DNA of 64,000 nucleotides from Sphingomonas glacialis (GTDB taxonomy: Bacteria; Pseudomonadota; Alphaproteobacteria; Sphingomonadales; Sphingomonadaceae): assembly GCF_014653575.1 (NCBI RefSeq), contig NZ_BNAQ01000006.1:248001-312000 (forward strand), read 5' to 3'. Numbering within the stretch: position 1 is the first letter of the stretch; each line of letters begins with the position of its first letter. The notes beneath the pieces are model-generated. The model did no database searches. It was not told the DNA's origin and worked only from the letters and a program-made list of their open reading frames with translations. The translations under genes were made by a program, and so were the position numbers. Of this stretch, positions 35,920 through 45,477 are shown in pieces.

Positions 35920-36423
35920 CGAGAAGCGCGCGGCGCAGCCTCGTCGGGTGCCCCGCGCCGTCGGCCATAGAAGCCTTCTCCGGCAACCATGCCATACCGG
36001 AGGCCGTTACTGTTTCACCCAAACTCGGTCGCCTACGGCACCATCAAAGCGTGCCGACTTTCATTGGTCAGGTCGGTTTCTAGCTTGCTTCTCCCACTGT
36101 CGGCACTCCCAAGGCGGCCGGCCGATCGGTGGGTTGCGTACAGCGATATCCGAGACCTGCGGCCACAGCCCCAAGACGCGCCCGACCTTCCCAAAGTGCG
36201 AGAGTCGATCGAACGCCGGAAGGACCATTCCGCGGACCAGCACCGTCGAGCAAGCACCGTCATGACCGTGGGGAGCAAGGGTAGAAACGGCGAGGATGAC
36301 ACCGCGCGACGCCGCCCGTCCTGAGTAGTTTCCGACGCTTATTGACGCGCAGCAACCGCGATAGCGCTGTCAACGAGAGGCATCGGCGGATCGTCCGGTG
36401 CACCCGTCGACAAGGAACGCCGC
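35920..36423. other. Intergenic region, nothing recognised
   Basis: About 500 bases. Several frames are open on both strands but none gives a recognisable protein. The SDR ribosome site AAGGAACGC is at its right end. The sequence around 36050-36200 could be eroded or non-coding. Confidence 0.3.
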
Positions 36424-37194
36424 ATGAATCGCGTCAAAGACAAAGTTGCCATCGTCACCGGCGGTGCGCTCGGACTCGGCAAAGCCGATGCACTGCTGCT
36501 GGCGCAAGAGGGTGCGAAGGTCGTCGTCACCGACATCAAGGCCGAGGAAGGCGCCGAAGTCGTCGCTGCGATCGAAAAAGCCGGCGGCGAGGCGCTGTTC
36601 ATCACGCACGATGTCGGATCGGAAGAGGATTGGGCACGCGTCATCACGCAGACCGAAAAGGTCTTCGGTCGGGTCGATGTCGTAGTCAACAATGCCGGGC
36701 TCGGCACCAATGGCACGGCAGAGAACACCTCGCTCGAGCAGTGGCACAAGATCTTGCGCGTAAACCTCGACGGCGCCTTCCTTGGCACCAAATCCGCGAT
36801 CGAAGCGATGAAGAAGAACGGCGGCGGGTCGATCATCAATCTGTCGTCGATCGAAGGCCTGGTCGGCGACCCCAATCTGGCGGCGTACAATGCCAGCAAA
36901 GGCGGCGTTCGGCTGTTCACCAAATCGGCCGCACTGCATTGTGCAAAGTCGGGTTATGGTATCCGCGTCAATTCGATCCATCCGGGCTATATCTGGACGC
37001 CGATGGTCGAAGAGGCGCTCGGCTCGCAAGGCGACGTCGAGACCGGTCGCAAGGCGCTCGACGCGCTCCATCCGCTCGGCCATCTCGGCGAGCCCGACGA
37101 CATTGCGTGGGGCGTCGTGTTCCTCGCGTCCGAAGAGTCGAAGTTCATGACCGGGTCCGAACTGGTCATCGACGGCGGCTACACCGCACAATAA
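36424..37194 (+). CDS. Short-chain dehydrogenase/reductase
   Basis: 256 residues, classical SDR. The cofactor motif is TGGALGLGKA (12-21), then VVNNAG (87-92). The catalytic set is S141/S142, Y155 and K159 (AAYNASKGG). Asp37 after the second strand (VVVTDIK) favours NAD(H). The C-terminus SELVIDGGYTAQ is typical of the cyclohexanol/glucose dehydrogenase-like group. The start is preceded by AAGGAACGC. The substrate is unknown. Confidence 0.93.
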   Translation: MNRVKDKVAIVTGGALGLGKADALLLAQEGAKVVVTDIKAEEGAEVVAAIEKAGGEALFITHDVGSEEDWARVITQTEKVFGRVDVVVNNAGLGTNGTAENTSLEQWHKILRVNLDGAFLGTKSAIEAMKKNGGGSIINLSSIEGLVGDPNLAAYNASKGGVRLFTKSAALHCAKSGYGIRVNSIHPGYIWTPMVEEALGSQGDVETGRKALDALHPLGHLGEPDDIAWGVVFLASEESKFMTGSELVIDGGYTAQ

Positions 37195-37346
37195 CCCGAA
37201 CGACTGCTGCGTGATCAGGGAACATATGCGTGTTGCCGCAGCCGCCGCCCGTCGACTGTTCGACGCTTGGGGCCTTGGCTTGAAGCGGCCCTCACCATAG
37301 AGCGAGCTGCGTCTTCGGCGCTACACGACATCTCGAGAGAGCCAGC

Positions 37347-37547
37347 ATGCAGATCATCGTACGCGACAACAACGTGGACCAAGCGCTCCGCGTCCTGAAG
37401 AAGAAGCTGCAGCGCGAAGGGGTCTATCGTGAACTGAAGCTCCGGAAGCACTACGAGAAGCCCTCGGAAAAGCGCGCCCGTCAGCATGCTGCCGCCATCC
37501 GTCGCGCGAAAAAGGCTGATCGCAAGCGCGCCGAGAAGGACGGCTGA
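37347..37547 (+). CDS. rpsU: 30S ribosomal protein S21
   Basis: 66 residues (MQIIVRDNNVDQALRVLKKK...). It matches bacterial S21 along its length, with the usual Arg/Lys-rich C-terminal tail (KRARQHAAAIRRAKKADRKR). A housekeeping gene, so this part of the window is chromosomal. Confidence 0.97.
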   Translation: MQIIVRDNNVDQALRVLKKKLQREGVYRELKLRKHYEKPSEKRARQHAAAIRRAKKADRKRAEKDG

Positions 37548-37760
37548 GCAGCCTTAGTTTCGGCCGTGTCGCCGCGATCCGAATAAAAGGTCCACGGTGA
37601 TCGCGCTTCATTACGCTGATGCCAACAGGCCGCAGGGGGCTGGAGTCAAGCGTGTCGATGCGGCTCTGACTGCGCAGTGATGACCACCGCAAGCGCAGGG
37701 AAGTCGTCAGCGGCCGTTCACCTGAGCTGGCCGATCAGGATCGCCTGCCGGAGACGATAG

Positions 37761-38252
37761 ATGCCGATCCTCATTGTGCTCATGCTTGCTGCGCCACCCT
37801 TGCCCCTGCCACCCTGTCGGGTAGCTCGGCTTCAAGTCTCCCTCGACGGACGCGGGGGTGACTTCAACGGGATGTCGCATTCAGGAACCAAGCTTTCGAT
37901 CCGCAATATCGGGCCCGACTGCATGCTGGTCGCCCTACCCACCATCCAATTGGGCGACGCACGCAATCGCATAGTTCCGGCAGTGCGTCAGGCACCGCGT
38001 GGGATGCACCCCGGACCGGTTATGGTGCCGGTTCGCCTTGCCGCCGGCCACCGCGCAGCGGCCGAGATCCGCTGGGTATCCGGTCCAGTCTTTCCGCACA
38101 GCAGAAGCGTACACGCCACTCGGATCACGGTGAAGATCGGGACGAGAACCCTGACTGCAGCGCTGCCCGCAACGCTCTACGGAGCGGTCGGGAAGCCCAC
38201 CACCTTCGAACAGACCCCGCTGCACGCGATCGAAGGCGTGGCCGCTGGCTGA
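37761..38252 (+). CDS. Secreted DUF4232-like protein
   Basis: 163 residues. The hydrophobic start (MPILIVLMLAAPPLPLPP) acts as a signal peptide. The rest has the DUF4232 pattern: an early Cys (PPCRVARLQV), G-rich GDFNGMSHSGTKLSIRNIGP with a second Cys (DCMLVALP), and IQLGDARNRIV. This is a beta-sandwich domain of unknown function exported to the periplasm. It stands alone. Confidence 0.7.
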   Translation: MPILIVLMLAAPPLPLPPCRVARLQVSLDGRGGDFNGMSHSGTKLSIRNIGPDCMLVALPTIQLGDARNRIVPAVRQAPRGMHPGPVMVPVRLAAGHRAAAEIRWVSGPVFPHSRSVHATRITVKIGTRTLTAALPATLYGAVGKPTTFEQTPLHAIEGVAAG

Positions 38253-38300
38253 CAGTCGCGCCCGGCGTACTGAACCGGCGCTAGTCGCGTCGTCATTGCG

Positions 38301-39377
38301 CTATGCGCGACGACCGAACCGGTAGCGCGCGCCAACGACCGAGCGAACCACCTTGTCGGGCATGGCCGCCGAAGCCGCATTAAGAAACACGTCACCGCTG
38401 CAATGGCCGGGAATGATGTAGTCCGGATTAAGCGCCTGCATCATCGCGACTGTCTCGAGCGCCTGCGCCTTGGTCTGGGGCGGCACGAGATGGAACCCGC
38501 CGACGATCGCGTGGACGCGCGACACACCCGAGACGGCCTGGGCTCGGCGAATGGTGTTGATTATCCCGCGGTGGCTGCATGCACCGATCACGACAAGACC
38601 GTGCCCGGAAAGGTTGAAAGCGGTGCCCAGCTCGTGGATCGCGTCGTCCACCACGAAATTCAGATCCCGCTTGGCCGGCTCAAGCAGCGCGCGGTCGCAC
38701 TGTCTTCCCGGCAGCATGGCTGTCGGGACGCGCGGGCGCTCGCTGGTGACATAGGGGATCTCTCCCGTGGTGAATCTATGTCCCGCGACGACATGCGGAT
38801 CCCCGGAGACGATCAGGTCGATGCCCGCTCTTGCAATCGCGGGACGATCGATCGCGCCGAACGACGAAGCGCCGGGCCGCGTGCCGCGCAACCGTTCGCA
38901 GAACGCCTCCTCGCCACCGACGAACAGTGGTGTGCGGCGCCGAACTTCACGGGTGGCGAGCAATCCGTCGAGGCCGCCGAAATGATCATAGTGCCCGTGG
39001 CTCAGCACCATCGCGTCGATGCTGCCCGGGCTGACGCCGAGCAGATCGAGGTTGTTGAGAAGCGCCTTCGGAGTGTAGCCGAAATCGATCAGCGTCGTGT
39101 GCGGCGTCGAGCCGCCCACTGCGCTCCGCGCGAGAAGAGAGTATCCCCATTCGCCGGCATACGCCTTGTGGTAGTCCGGCGCCGGGACGGGCCCGGTCAC
39201 GGTTATGTCGGCCCGCTCAAAGTCGGGAGCGAAGACATTCGAGAAGTTGTCGACTACGACCGTGAGATCGAGACTGTCGATGGCAGGCACGCTCAAGGTT
39301 GCGGCCGTAGCGGGCTGCGACGTCGCGACGAGGGCAGCGAGGCCCATGCCAAGGAACGATCTGCGGTCGAACTCCAT
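38301..39377 (-). CDS. Tat-exported metallo-beta-lactamase-fold hydrolase
   Basis: 358 residues. The Tat signal is DRRSFLGMGLAALVATSQPA. The zinc motif HGHYDHFGG (127-135) and later His residues (GHRFTTGEIPYV, VVIGACSHRGI, IIPGHCSGD) follow the pattern of the MBL family related to dihydropterin-phosphoribosyl-type synthases. The exact substrate is unknown. The conserved ACSHRGI element fits that subgroup. It faces the DUF4232 gene. Confidence 0.88.
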   Translation of the reverse strand: MEFDRRSFLGMGLAALVATSQPATAATLSVPAIDSLDLTVVVDNFSNVFAPDFERADITVTGPVPAPDYHKAYAGEWGYSLLARSAVGGSTPHTTLIDFGYTPKALLNNLDLLGVSPGSIDAMVLSHGHYDHFGGLDGLLATREVRRRTPLFVGGEEAFCERLRGTRPGASSFGAIDRPAIARAGIDLIVSGDPHVVAGHRFTTGEIPYVTSERPRVPTAMLPGRQCDRALLEPAKRDLNFVVDDAIHELGTAFNLSGHGLVVIGACSHRGIINTIRRAQAVSGVSRVHAIVGGFHLVPPQTKAQALETVAMMQALNPDYIIPGHCSGDVFLNAASAAMPDKVVRSVVGARYRFGRRA

Positions 39378-39825
39378 GTCGTGCGTCCCCTATCAGTGGC
39401 TTGGTTTAAGTCTGGCAGACTACCTTGATGGTGGGTGGGGTGGCTTAAGGTTTGTCAGCACCCTGGTTTAACCGCTGGATCAGTGCCGTGAAAATCGGCT
39501 TATCCAGCCAACGCTCCCCACCCGACCGGCGATGGCCGCGGCCGCTGGGAAGCGCGAAACCAACGCTGAGACCCCCAATCGCCGTGCCGCCGTGTTGAAC
39601 CTGGTTCATCGACACCCGACGTGCCCACCAGTGGTCAGGTTGGGTCCTGTATTTCACTTCGACAATTGACTGGCAATCATCGGTACCCATGGCCCGGTCA
39701 AGAATGCGAGCAGCGGGACTCGATTTCGGCAGGTCCAAGGAACGTCTATTTTCGAAAAAGGAATTGCATTCATCGCGCGAGCGCACACCCTGCACGGCGA
39801 ACGGCAGACAAGGCGACTTACGATC
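39378..39825. other. Intergenic region, nothing recognised
   Basis: About 450 bases between divergent genes. It is A+T-richer near 39430-39500 and 39650-39780. No gene, RNA or repeat that I could support. Confidence 0.3.
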
Positions 39826-41052
39826 ATGATCGGTGAAATCGGTTCCTCGACCATAATGTCTCGGACTGGATCACGGTACGGTGCGCAGTCGTTACTCACC
39901 CTACTCGCAATCGCGATGCTCGCGGGCACGAATCTCGCGCACGCGGCGCCTGCCGCCGCGGCTCCAGCCTGGGCAGGCGTTTGGCGCGGCACGGTCGGCA
40001 CCGCCGCCGTGCGGGTCTGCCTGCAGCACGACGACTATCAGGACATCGGCGCGTACTACTATCTGCGCCACCTCACGATCATCAGCCTTGGCAAGCTGGG
40101 TGAACAGCCCGTTTGGACCGAAGCCCCCAACTCGGATCGGGCTGCCAAAGGTCCGCTCTGGCGTCTCACCACGATCACGAACACGCATCTTCAGGGAAGC
40201 TGGAGCGCGGGCACGCAAACGCTACCCATCACCCTCGACCGTGTGGCTTTGGCAAAGGCGGATGCGGAGGACTCCGGTACGACCTGCGGCAATCCCGCCT
40301 TCAGCCTGCCGCGGTTCACCAAGCCGATACTCGTCAGAAAGCCCGCGACCTTGAACGGGATCATCTACACCCGGATCCTGGTCGATCCGGGCAGGCAGTT
40401 CGAACAATCGGGCACCGAGACGTTCCAGCTTCGAGGCACGACGCCAGCGATGCGGCGCGTCAACGCCGCGCTCTACGCGACGGTCCCCACCGGGCCAGAG
40501 AACGCCACCTACTTCACCTGCTCGATGGCCGCTCTCGGCCAGAACGGGCTGGACGGGGATGACTCTTCGACCCTCAAACCGCTTATCCTCATGAAAAACT
40601 GGATGGTGTCGGAGGACGACGAAGAGAACGATTGCGGGGGCGCCCATCCAAATTCGGATGTTCGCTACGCGACCTGGGATCTGCGAAGCGGCGCCCAGAT
40701 CAATCTCTACGACTGGTTCACCACGGCCGCGCTGACACAGACGATCAATGATCGTGGTTCGAAGAATGCCTATGTCACGGTCGCCTTCAGGCCTGCGTTC
40801 AAACATCTGATCGACGTCGCCTACTCACGTGACGATCCCGAATGCAGGGACACTCTGGCGGAGGCGGACGCGTGGGATCCGCGCCTTACCGAGGCGGGAA
40901 TCGCCTTCACTCCTGAACTGCCACACGTGGCTCAAGCCTGCGAAGAGGACGCTCTGGTTTCCTTTGCCCAGCTCACGCCATTCCTCAATACGACAGGAAG
41001 GGCGCAAATCGCGGCTTTCCGGAAGGAACTAAGTCCTTCAAGGCGAAAATAA
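39826..41052 (+). CDS. Exported protein of unknown function
   Basis: Up to 408 residues. The ATG at 39856 (MSRTGSRYGAQSLLTLLAIA) may be the true start, since it begins directly before a signal peptide ending in AHA. The mature part is rich in aromatic and acidic residues, with six or more Cys (VRVCLQHD, TTCGNPAF, FTCSMAAL, NDCGGAHP, PECRDTLA, AQACEEDA) that could form disulfides. C-terminal segments read YDWFTTAALTQTI and PHVAQACEEDALVSFAQLTP. I do not recognise the family. It is probably periplasmic. Confidence 0.8.
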   Translation: MIGEIGSSTIMSRTGSRYGAQSLLTLLAIAMLAGTNLAHAAPAAAAPAWAGVWRGTVGTAAVRVCLQHDDYQDIGAYYYLRHLTIISLGKLGEQPVWTEAPNSDRAAKGPLWRLTTITNTHLQGSWSAGTQTLPITLDRVALAKADAEDSGTTCGNPAFSLPRFTKPILVRKPATLNGIIYTRILVDPGRQFEQSGTETFQLRGTTPAMRRVNAALYATVPTGPENATYFTCSMAALGQNGLDGDDSSTLKPLILMKNWMVSEDDEENDCGGAHPNSDVRYATWDLRSGAQINLYDWFTTAALTQTINDRGSKNAYVTVAFRPAFKHLIDVAYSRDDPECRDTLAEADAWDPRLTEAGIAFTPELPHVAQACEEDALVSFAQLTPFLNTTGRAQIAAFRKELSPSRRK

Positions 41053-41198
41053 TGCGCGTTCCAACGCCGCGACCCTTGGCGCAACAGGGGAACCGCTGAC
41101 GTCTGAACGGTGCTTCTGACAGGATCACGTCGTCTCAGCCTCAAGGAAATCGAGCCACGGCCTTCATCAGAAATTTTACAGCGGCCGATCTCGACGCG

Positions 41199-41786
41199 GT
41201 GTATCAGATCGCCGTTGAAACCGGTGATAGCGGTGCCGACGCGTCACGCTTGTATCGCGATCCCAAACTCTTGGGGCACATTTACGCAGCGCCCTACGCC
41301 CTGTTCGCTCCAGACCTGGCCTTGGTTCTCGAAGACGACTTTGGCGTCGGCGGATACATCGTCGGAGCATTGGATACGCGGGCGTTCGAGCAAATCCTTG
41401 AAGAAAAATGGTGGCCCGCGCTTCGGGCTTCGCACGCCGATATCAGTGACGATCTTGTCGGCGTGACTGCCGGGGATGATGTGGACGCTTGGCGGACCAT
41501 CCACCATCCGCGTCGCGCGCCGGACTGGCTCGTGAAACACCACCCGTCGCACCTCCACATCAACCTGCTGCCGCGTCTGCAGGGGGGCGGTTATGGCGGA
41601 CGCCTGCTCCGAGCCTGGATCGAGCGGGCGCGGGAGCTTGGCTCGACTGGATTCCATCTTGGCGTTAGCCAGGACAACACGCGAGCTGCGGGCTTCTATG
41701 AGCGGCAAGGCCTGACGCGCTTGTTTCCGAAGGATGGATCCGACGACGCAGCGATTTGGTTCGGCGGGACGATTTCTGGGGGGTAA
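41199..41786 (+). CDS. GNAT-family N-acetyltransferase
   Basis: The acetyl-CoA motif is QGGGYGGRLLRAWIERAREL followed by GFHLGVSQDNTRAAGFYERQ. The first GTG is at 41199, but the conserved N-terminal strand FIRNFTAADLDAV is encoded just upstream, in frame, from 41157. There the codon is ACG where an ATG would be expected, with AAGGAAA seven bases before it. The gene may therefore start at ACG, or may have lost its ATG. The product from 41199 is 195 residues and would lack the first beta-strand. The substrate is unknown. Confidence 0.85.
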   Translation: MYQIAVETGDSGADASRLYRDPKLLGHIYAAPYALFAPDLALVLEDDFGVGGYIVGALDTRAFEQILEEKWWPALRASHADISDDLVGVTAGDDVDAWRTIHHPRRAPDWLVKHHPSHLHINLLPRLQGGGYGGRLLRAWIERARELGSTGFHLGVSQDNTRAAGFYERQGLTRLFPKDGSDDAAIWFGGTISGG

Positions 41787-41829
41787 ATCGGCGCTTCGTA
41801 TTCGAGCGGTTACGCCTTAGGCGACGGCG

Positions 41830-43974
41830 ATGGACAGATTTCAAGTCGCGCGCGTTGGCTCAATCAAGACAAAGCTAGCGGCAGTTTTTGCTTTTTCGGC
41901 CATCGCCGTTCCCATCGCCGCCGGTGCGGATGTCGATCGCATCACCGTGGAGCGCGCGAACGGCAAGCCGCTTGCAGTCTTCGATGCGGATCGCGCGCTG
42001 GGCGCGTCGATCGACGGCGGGGCGCAAGGCGAAGCGGCGGCGATGTTCCGCAGCGCTAATCTTGTGGCGATGCGGCGCTCGAGCTTCCAGCGGCTGGCGT
42101 ATCGCTTGCGCTCGGAGCTCGCCAATGAGGCGTGGCACTGGTCGTCCGAAGGCTCGTGGAGCGATGCGATGCACAGCCAGGGCTATTGGACCGGAGACGC
42201 GCAGGCCGACACGCACGGGCTCGTCACCTTTGGCTATAGATTGCCGCGGCGCGGCAACACGATCGATCAGGCGAACGACGACGGCTATTCACGGCTCGAC
42301 GATGGCGACCCGGCGAGCTTCTGGAAGAGCAATCCGTATCTCGATCCGCATTTCTCGAAAGAGGCGCCCGCCCGCCCGCAATGGGCAGTGGTCGAATTGC
42401 CGCGACGCATGCCGATCGACGCGATCCGTCTTGCGTGGAAGCACCCCTATGCGCGGGGCTATGCCGTGCAATATTGGGTCGGCGCGGATGAATATGAGGG
42501 GCGGTGGCACGACTTCCCGCAAGGTGTGGTCGCCGATGGCCATGGCGGGACGGTCACGCTTCGGATCGCCAAGACGTCGGTCGCGACCAAGTTCGTCCGA
42601 ATCCTGTTGCAGCAATCCTCGAACACCAGCGATGCGCCCGGCAACGATATTCGCGACCAGCTCGGCTTTGCGATCGGCGAGATTTCGCTTGGTACGATGA
42701 ACGCATCGGGGAAGCTGACTGATGTCATTCGGCACGGTGCGGAGCGACACCGGCAGACACTCGTCTACGTCTCCTCGACCGATCCATGGCACCGCGCGAA
42801 CGACCGTGATGCCGAGACAGAGCAGCCTTCGTTCGAGGCGCTGGCGAAGTCGGGCGTGATCCAGAAGACGCCGATCATGGTTCCGGCTGGGTTGAACTTC
42901 GACACACCCGAAAATGCAGTGGCGGAACTGCGCTATCTCACCGCGCATCATATCCTGTTCGACCGCGTCGAGCTCGGCGAGGAGCCCGATGGCGCGATGA
43001 TCTCTGCGCCCGATTACGCCGCGCTCTACCTCGAATTCGCGCGCCGGTTGCACGCGAGCTTCCCCCAGGTTGCGATCGGCGGCCCGAGCCTCCAGGACGG
43101 TGTCGCCGACACGTGGCTCGATCCCGATCCTGACGAAAGCTGGACCAGCCAGTTCTTCAAGTATCTCAAAAGCCATGACGGGCTCGATCAGTTGGGCTTC
43201 TTTTCGTTTGAGCTGTTTCCGTTCGACAATCTGTGTGGCTCGGTGCCCGAGAAACTGCTTCGGCGCAGCGCGGTGATAGACACGATCTTCCAGCGGCTGA
43301 AAGAGGATGGCGTGCCGCGGTCGATCCCATGGGTCATCACCGAATATGGCTTCTCCGCCTTTGCCGGGCGCGCGATGGTGGAGATGCCGAGCGCGTTGCT
43401 CAATGCCGACATGATCGCCGACTTTCTCGAACGCGGCGGGTCGGCGGCGTATCTCTATGGCTACCCGCCCGACGAACTGCTCGACGGCGACCTTCCATGC
43501 TCGGGCAAGGGCAATATGATGCTGTGGGAGATGGACGAGCACGGCACGCCGCGCTGGGCGATGCCGAGCTTCTATGCCGCGCAGATGATGAACCCGGCCT
43601 GGGCCGCCCCCGGCCGCAATACGCTGTTCCAGGCGACGACGACGCTCAAGGATGGCCGCGGGCGGGCGCTGGTGACGGCCTATCCGCTCCTTCGGGCGGA
43701 TGGGACATGGTCGCTGTTGATCGTCAATCGCGGGACAGCGGACGTGACCGCCAAGGTGGCGTTCAAGAGCGTCGCAGCCGCCGCGAATAGTCCGCTCCGG
43801 GTCCTGCAATATTCCGCGCGGCAATATGCCTGGGATGCGCGGCTCGGCCATCCAAGCCTCGATCTGCCGCCCGAGGAGAGGACAGTCCCCAGTTGGAAAG
43901 CCGACCTCGCCCTGCCCGGACTGTCGCTCACGGTCGTCAGCGGTGCCGGACCACCGGCAGAGGCGCTGGAATGA
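41830..43974 (+). CDS. Secreted clan GH-A-like glycoside hydrolase with discoidin-like domain
   Basis: 714 residues with an N-terminal export signal (KTKLAAVFAFSAIAVPIAAG). Residues about 145-290 form a discoidin/F5-8C-like beta-sandwich (DDGDPASFWKSNPYLD, FVRILLQQSSNTSD, GFAIGEISLG). Residues about 305-590 look like a TIM barrel: ELGEEPDG (381-388) supplies a likely acid/base Glu and WVITEYGFSA (501-510) a nucleophile Glu, the pair typical of GH39/GH79/GH30-like enzymes. A C-terminal beta domain follows. It probably acts on a polysaccharide or glycoside in the periplasm or outside; I cannot name the GH family. Confidence 0.75.
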   Translation: MDRFQVARVGSIKTKLAAVFAFSAIAVPIAAGADVDRITVERANGKPLAVFDADRALGASIDGGAQGEAAAMFRSANLVAMRRSSFQRLAYRLRSELANEAWHWSSEGSWSDAMHSQGYWTGDAQADTHGLVTFGYRLPRRGNTIDQANDDGYSRLDDGDPASFWKSNPYLDPHFSKEAPARPQWAVVELPRRMPIDAIRLAWKHPYARGYAVQYWVGADEYEGRWHDFPQGVVADGHGGTVTLRIAKTSVATKFVRILLQQSSNTSDAPGNDIRDQLGFAIGEISLGTMNASGKLTDVIRHGAERHRQTLVYVSSTDPWHRANDRDAETEQPSFEALAKSGVIQKTPIMVPAGLNFDTPENAVAELRYLTAHHILFDRVELGEEPDGAMISAPDYAALYLEFARRLHASFPQVAIGGPSLQDGVADTWLDPDPDESWTSQFFKYLKSHDGLDQLGFFSFELFPFDNLCGSVPEKLLRRSAVIDTIFQRLKEDGVPRSIPWVITEYGFSAFAGRAMVEMPSALLNADMIADFLERGGSAAYLYGYPPDELLDGDLPCSGKGNMMLWEMDEHGTPRWAMPSFYAAQMMNPAWAAPGRNTLFQATTTLKDGRGRALVTAYPLLRADGTWSLLIVNRGTADVTAKVAFKSVAAAANSPLRVLQYSARQYAWDARLGHPSLDLPPEERTVPSWKADLALPGLSLTVVSGAGPPAEALE

Positions 43975-44223
43975 TTGTTCGATGCAATAGCGCTTTGGGC
44001 CTCCACGCCTGCGCCGACCCGAGCGGCGACCCTCTTCCGGCTACCTGGCGAAACTGAAGCGCTATCAAAAATGCCGACCGAATGCCTTTCGACGCCAAGA
44101 CCCAATCGCTGCCGTTTCCGGCTCCCTAACCGCTTCCCAAAAACGGTCGCTTTTTCATATTCTGCTTCGACCTCGTCCCGCGCTGACTGGCAAGCGAAAG
44201 TCATGCGTGCGAAGAGCGTTTCC

Positions 44224-44931
44224 ATGACCACCGCACTCAAGGCGATTCACACCCACGCTTTGGATTTCTGGCTCGCACGCCTCTCCGTTGTGGTGATCGC
44301 GTGCCTGCAGCTCATCATGATCAACGACCTGACTCTTGGGCCGCGGTGGCTGGCGCCGGGGCTCGAACTGGGACTGCTGCTGCCGCTTTCAGTCGCGACG
44401 GCCTGGACTCAGATATCCGCGCGCGACGCGAGGACGGAGGCGCATTGGCGGCTGGTCGCCAGAGCACGATATGGCATTCGCCTGCTTGCTCTGACTATGA
44501 CGGCGCTGATCACGATGATCAATTTCGAGGCGTTGATCGAACTGGTTCATGCGCTGCTCAACGGCCACGCCTCCAAAGTCGGCCAAACCTTGCTGTTGGA
44601 TGCGCTCAATATCTGGGGCACCAACGTCATCATCTTCGCCCTGTGGTTCTGGACCCTCGATCGTGGTGGCCCGGCCTCTCACGGGGTGGTCGACAGTTGC
44701 AAGTGCGATTTCCTGTTCCCGCACATGACCATGAATACGCCCGAGGCTGCGACCTGGAAGCCCGGTTTCGTGGACTATCTGTATCTCGCCTTCACCAACG
44801 CCACCGCCTTTTCACCGACCGACACGTTGCCGCTTTCGCGCCGTGCGAAGCTCATGATGATGTTCGAATCCGCAGTGTCGTTGCTGACGATCGCGTTGGT
44901 CGCCGCGCGTGCGGTAAATATCCTCGCCTGA
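44224..44931 (+). CDS. Membrane protein with ion-channel-like C-terminus
   Basis: 235 residues from the ATG at 44224, seven bases after GAAGAG; an in-frame ATG at 44203 is possible. Four to five hydrophobic segments are present (LSVVVIACLQLIMIND, LELGLLLPLSVATAW, GIRLLALTMTALITMINFEA, TNVIIFALWFWTLD, FESAVSLLTIALVAARAV). The end, DYLYLAFTNATAFSPTDTLP then LSRRAKLMMMFESAVSLL, resembles DUF1345 or two-helix channel pores. The function is unknown. Confidence 0.75.
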   Translation: MTTALKAIHTHALDFWLARLSVVVIACLQLIMINDLTLGPRWLAPGLELGLLLPLSVATAWTQISARDARTEAHWRLVARARYGIRLLALTMTALITMINFEALIELVHALLNGHASKVGQTLLLDALNIWGTNVIIFALWFWTLDRGGPASHGVVDSCKCDFLFPHMTMNTPEAATWKPGFVDYLYLAFTNATAFSPTDTLPLSRRAKLMMMFESAVSLLTIALVAARAVNILA

Positions 44932-44940
44932 CCGCATTAT

Positions 44941-45477
44941 TTAGAGAGTCAGCAGCCGCCGCTCGGTGAGTGTCATGGTTATCGCCGTGAGGCCTTCGCT
45001 GATTTCCGCAAGACCCGCGAGGATCGCGTCCGGCGCCTTGCTCTCGACCAGAGCGCAGAGCGTCGCAGCCTGCCCGATCAGCATCTTGTCTTTCTCGGCC
45101 AGCGCTATCAGCGTGGCGACCTCTTCCCGGTACCGCTGCGTCATGCGATCGTTTTCCGGGACAGGCGCGTGGCGTACTTGCCCCTCGATCCCGCCGATCG
45201 CCTGGGACAACGATTCCAATTGCCGCACACTGGCAAGTATTTCGGGGGGCGGGAAAGGATTGGCGCGCGTCGGCGTCGGGATATGCTCCCGACGAAATAG
45301 ACCCTCAGCGCCAGACACCGCTTTGCGCGCGCGGCCGAGTAGCTCGCAAACCACGGTGCGCGCTTTCTGATCGTCTGCGCGGAGCTGGTTCTCGTCGCGA
45401 TAGAAGTTATAGCCGTAGCCGTGGAAGAGATTGATCGCGATCTCCCCCAGCGGCCCGACATCGTAGAAGTCCGTCAT
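44941..45477 (-). CDS. Partner protein of the SPFH gene, unknown function
   Basis: 178 residues from the ATG at 45477 (MTDFYDVGPLGEIAINLFHG). It has a possible membrane-proximal N-terminus and then long helices with coiled-coil character (ILASVRQLESLSQAIGGIEG, AEKDKMLIGQAATLCALVES). Its ATG overlaps the stop of the SPFH gene (ATGA), so the two are translated together and probably act in one complex. I do not recognise the family. Confidence 0.8.
   Translation of the reverse strand: MTDFYDVGPLGEIAINLFHGYGYNFYRDENQLRADDQKARTVVCELLGRARKAVSGAEGLFRREHIPTPTRANPFPPPEILASVRQLESLSQAIGGIEGQVRHAPVPENDRMTQRYREEVATLIALAEKDKMLIGQAATLCALVESKAPDAILAGLAEISEGLTAITMTLTERRLLTL

Noticed and set aside
35920..36423. 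Several open frames in the gap before the SDR
   Set aside because: None has a recognisable domain, good start or consistent composition.
42289..43851. 520-codon minus-strand frame opposite the glycoside hydrolase
   Set aside because: Shadow of the hydrolase gene; no signal or domain.
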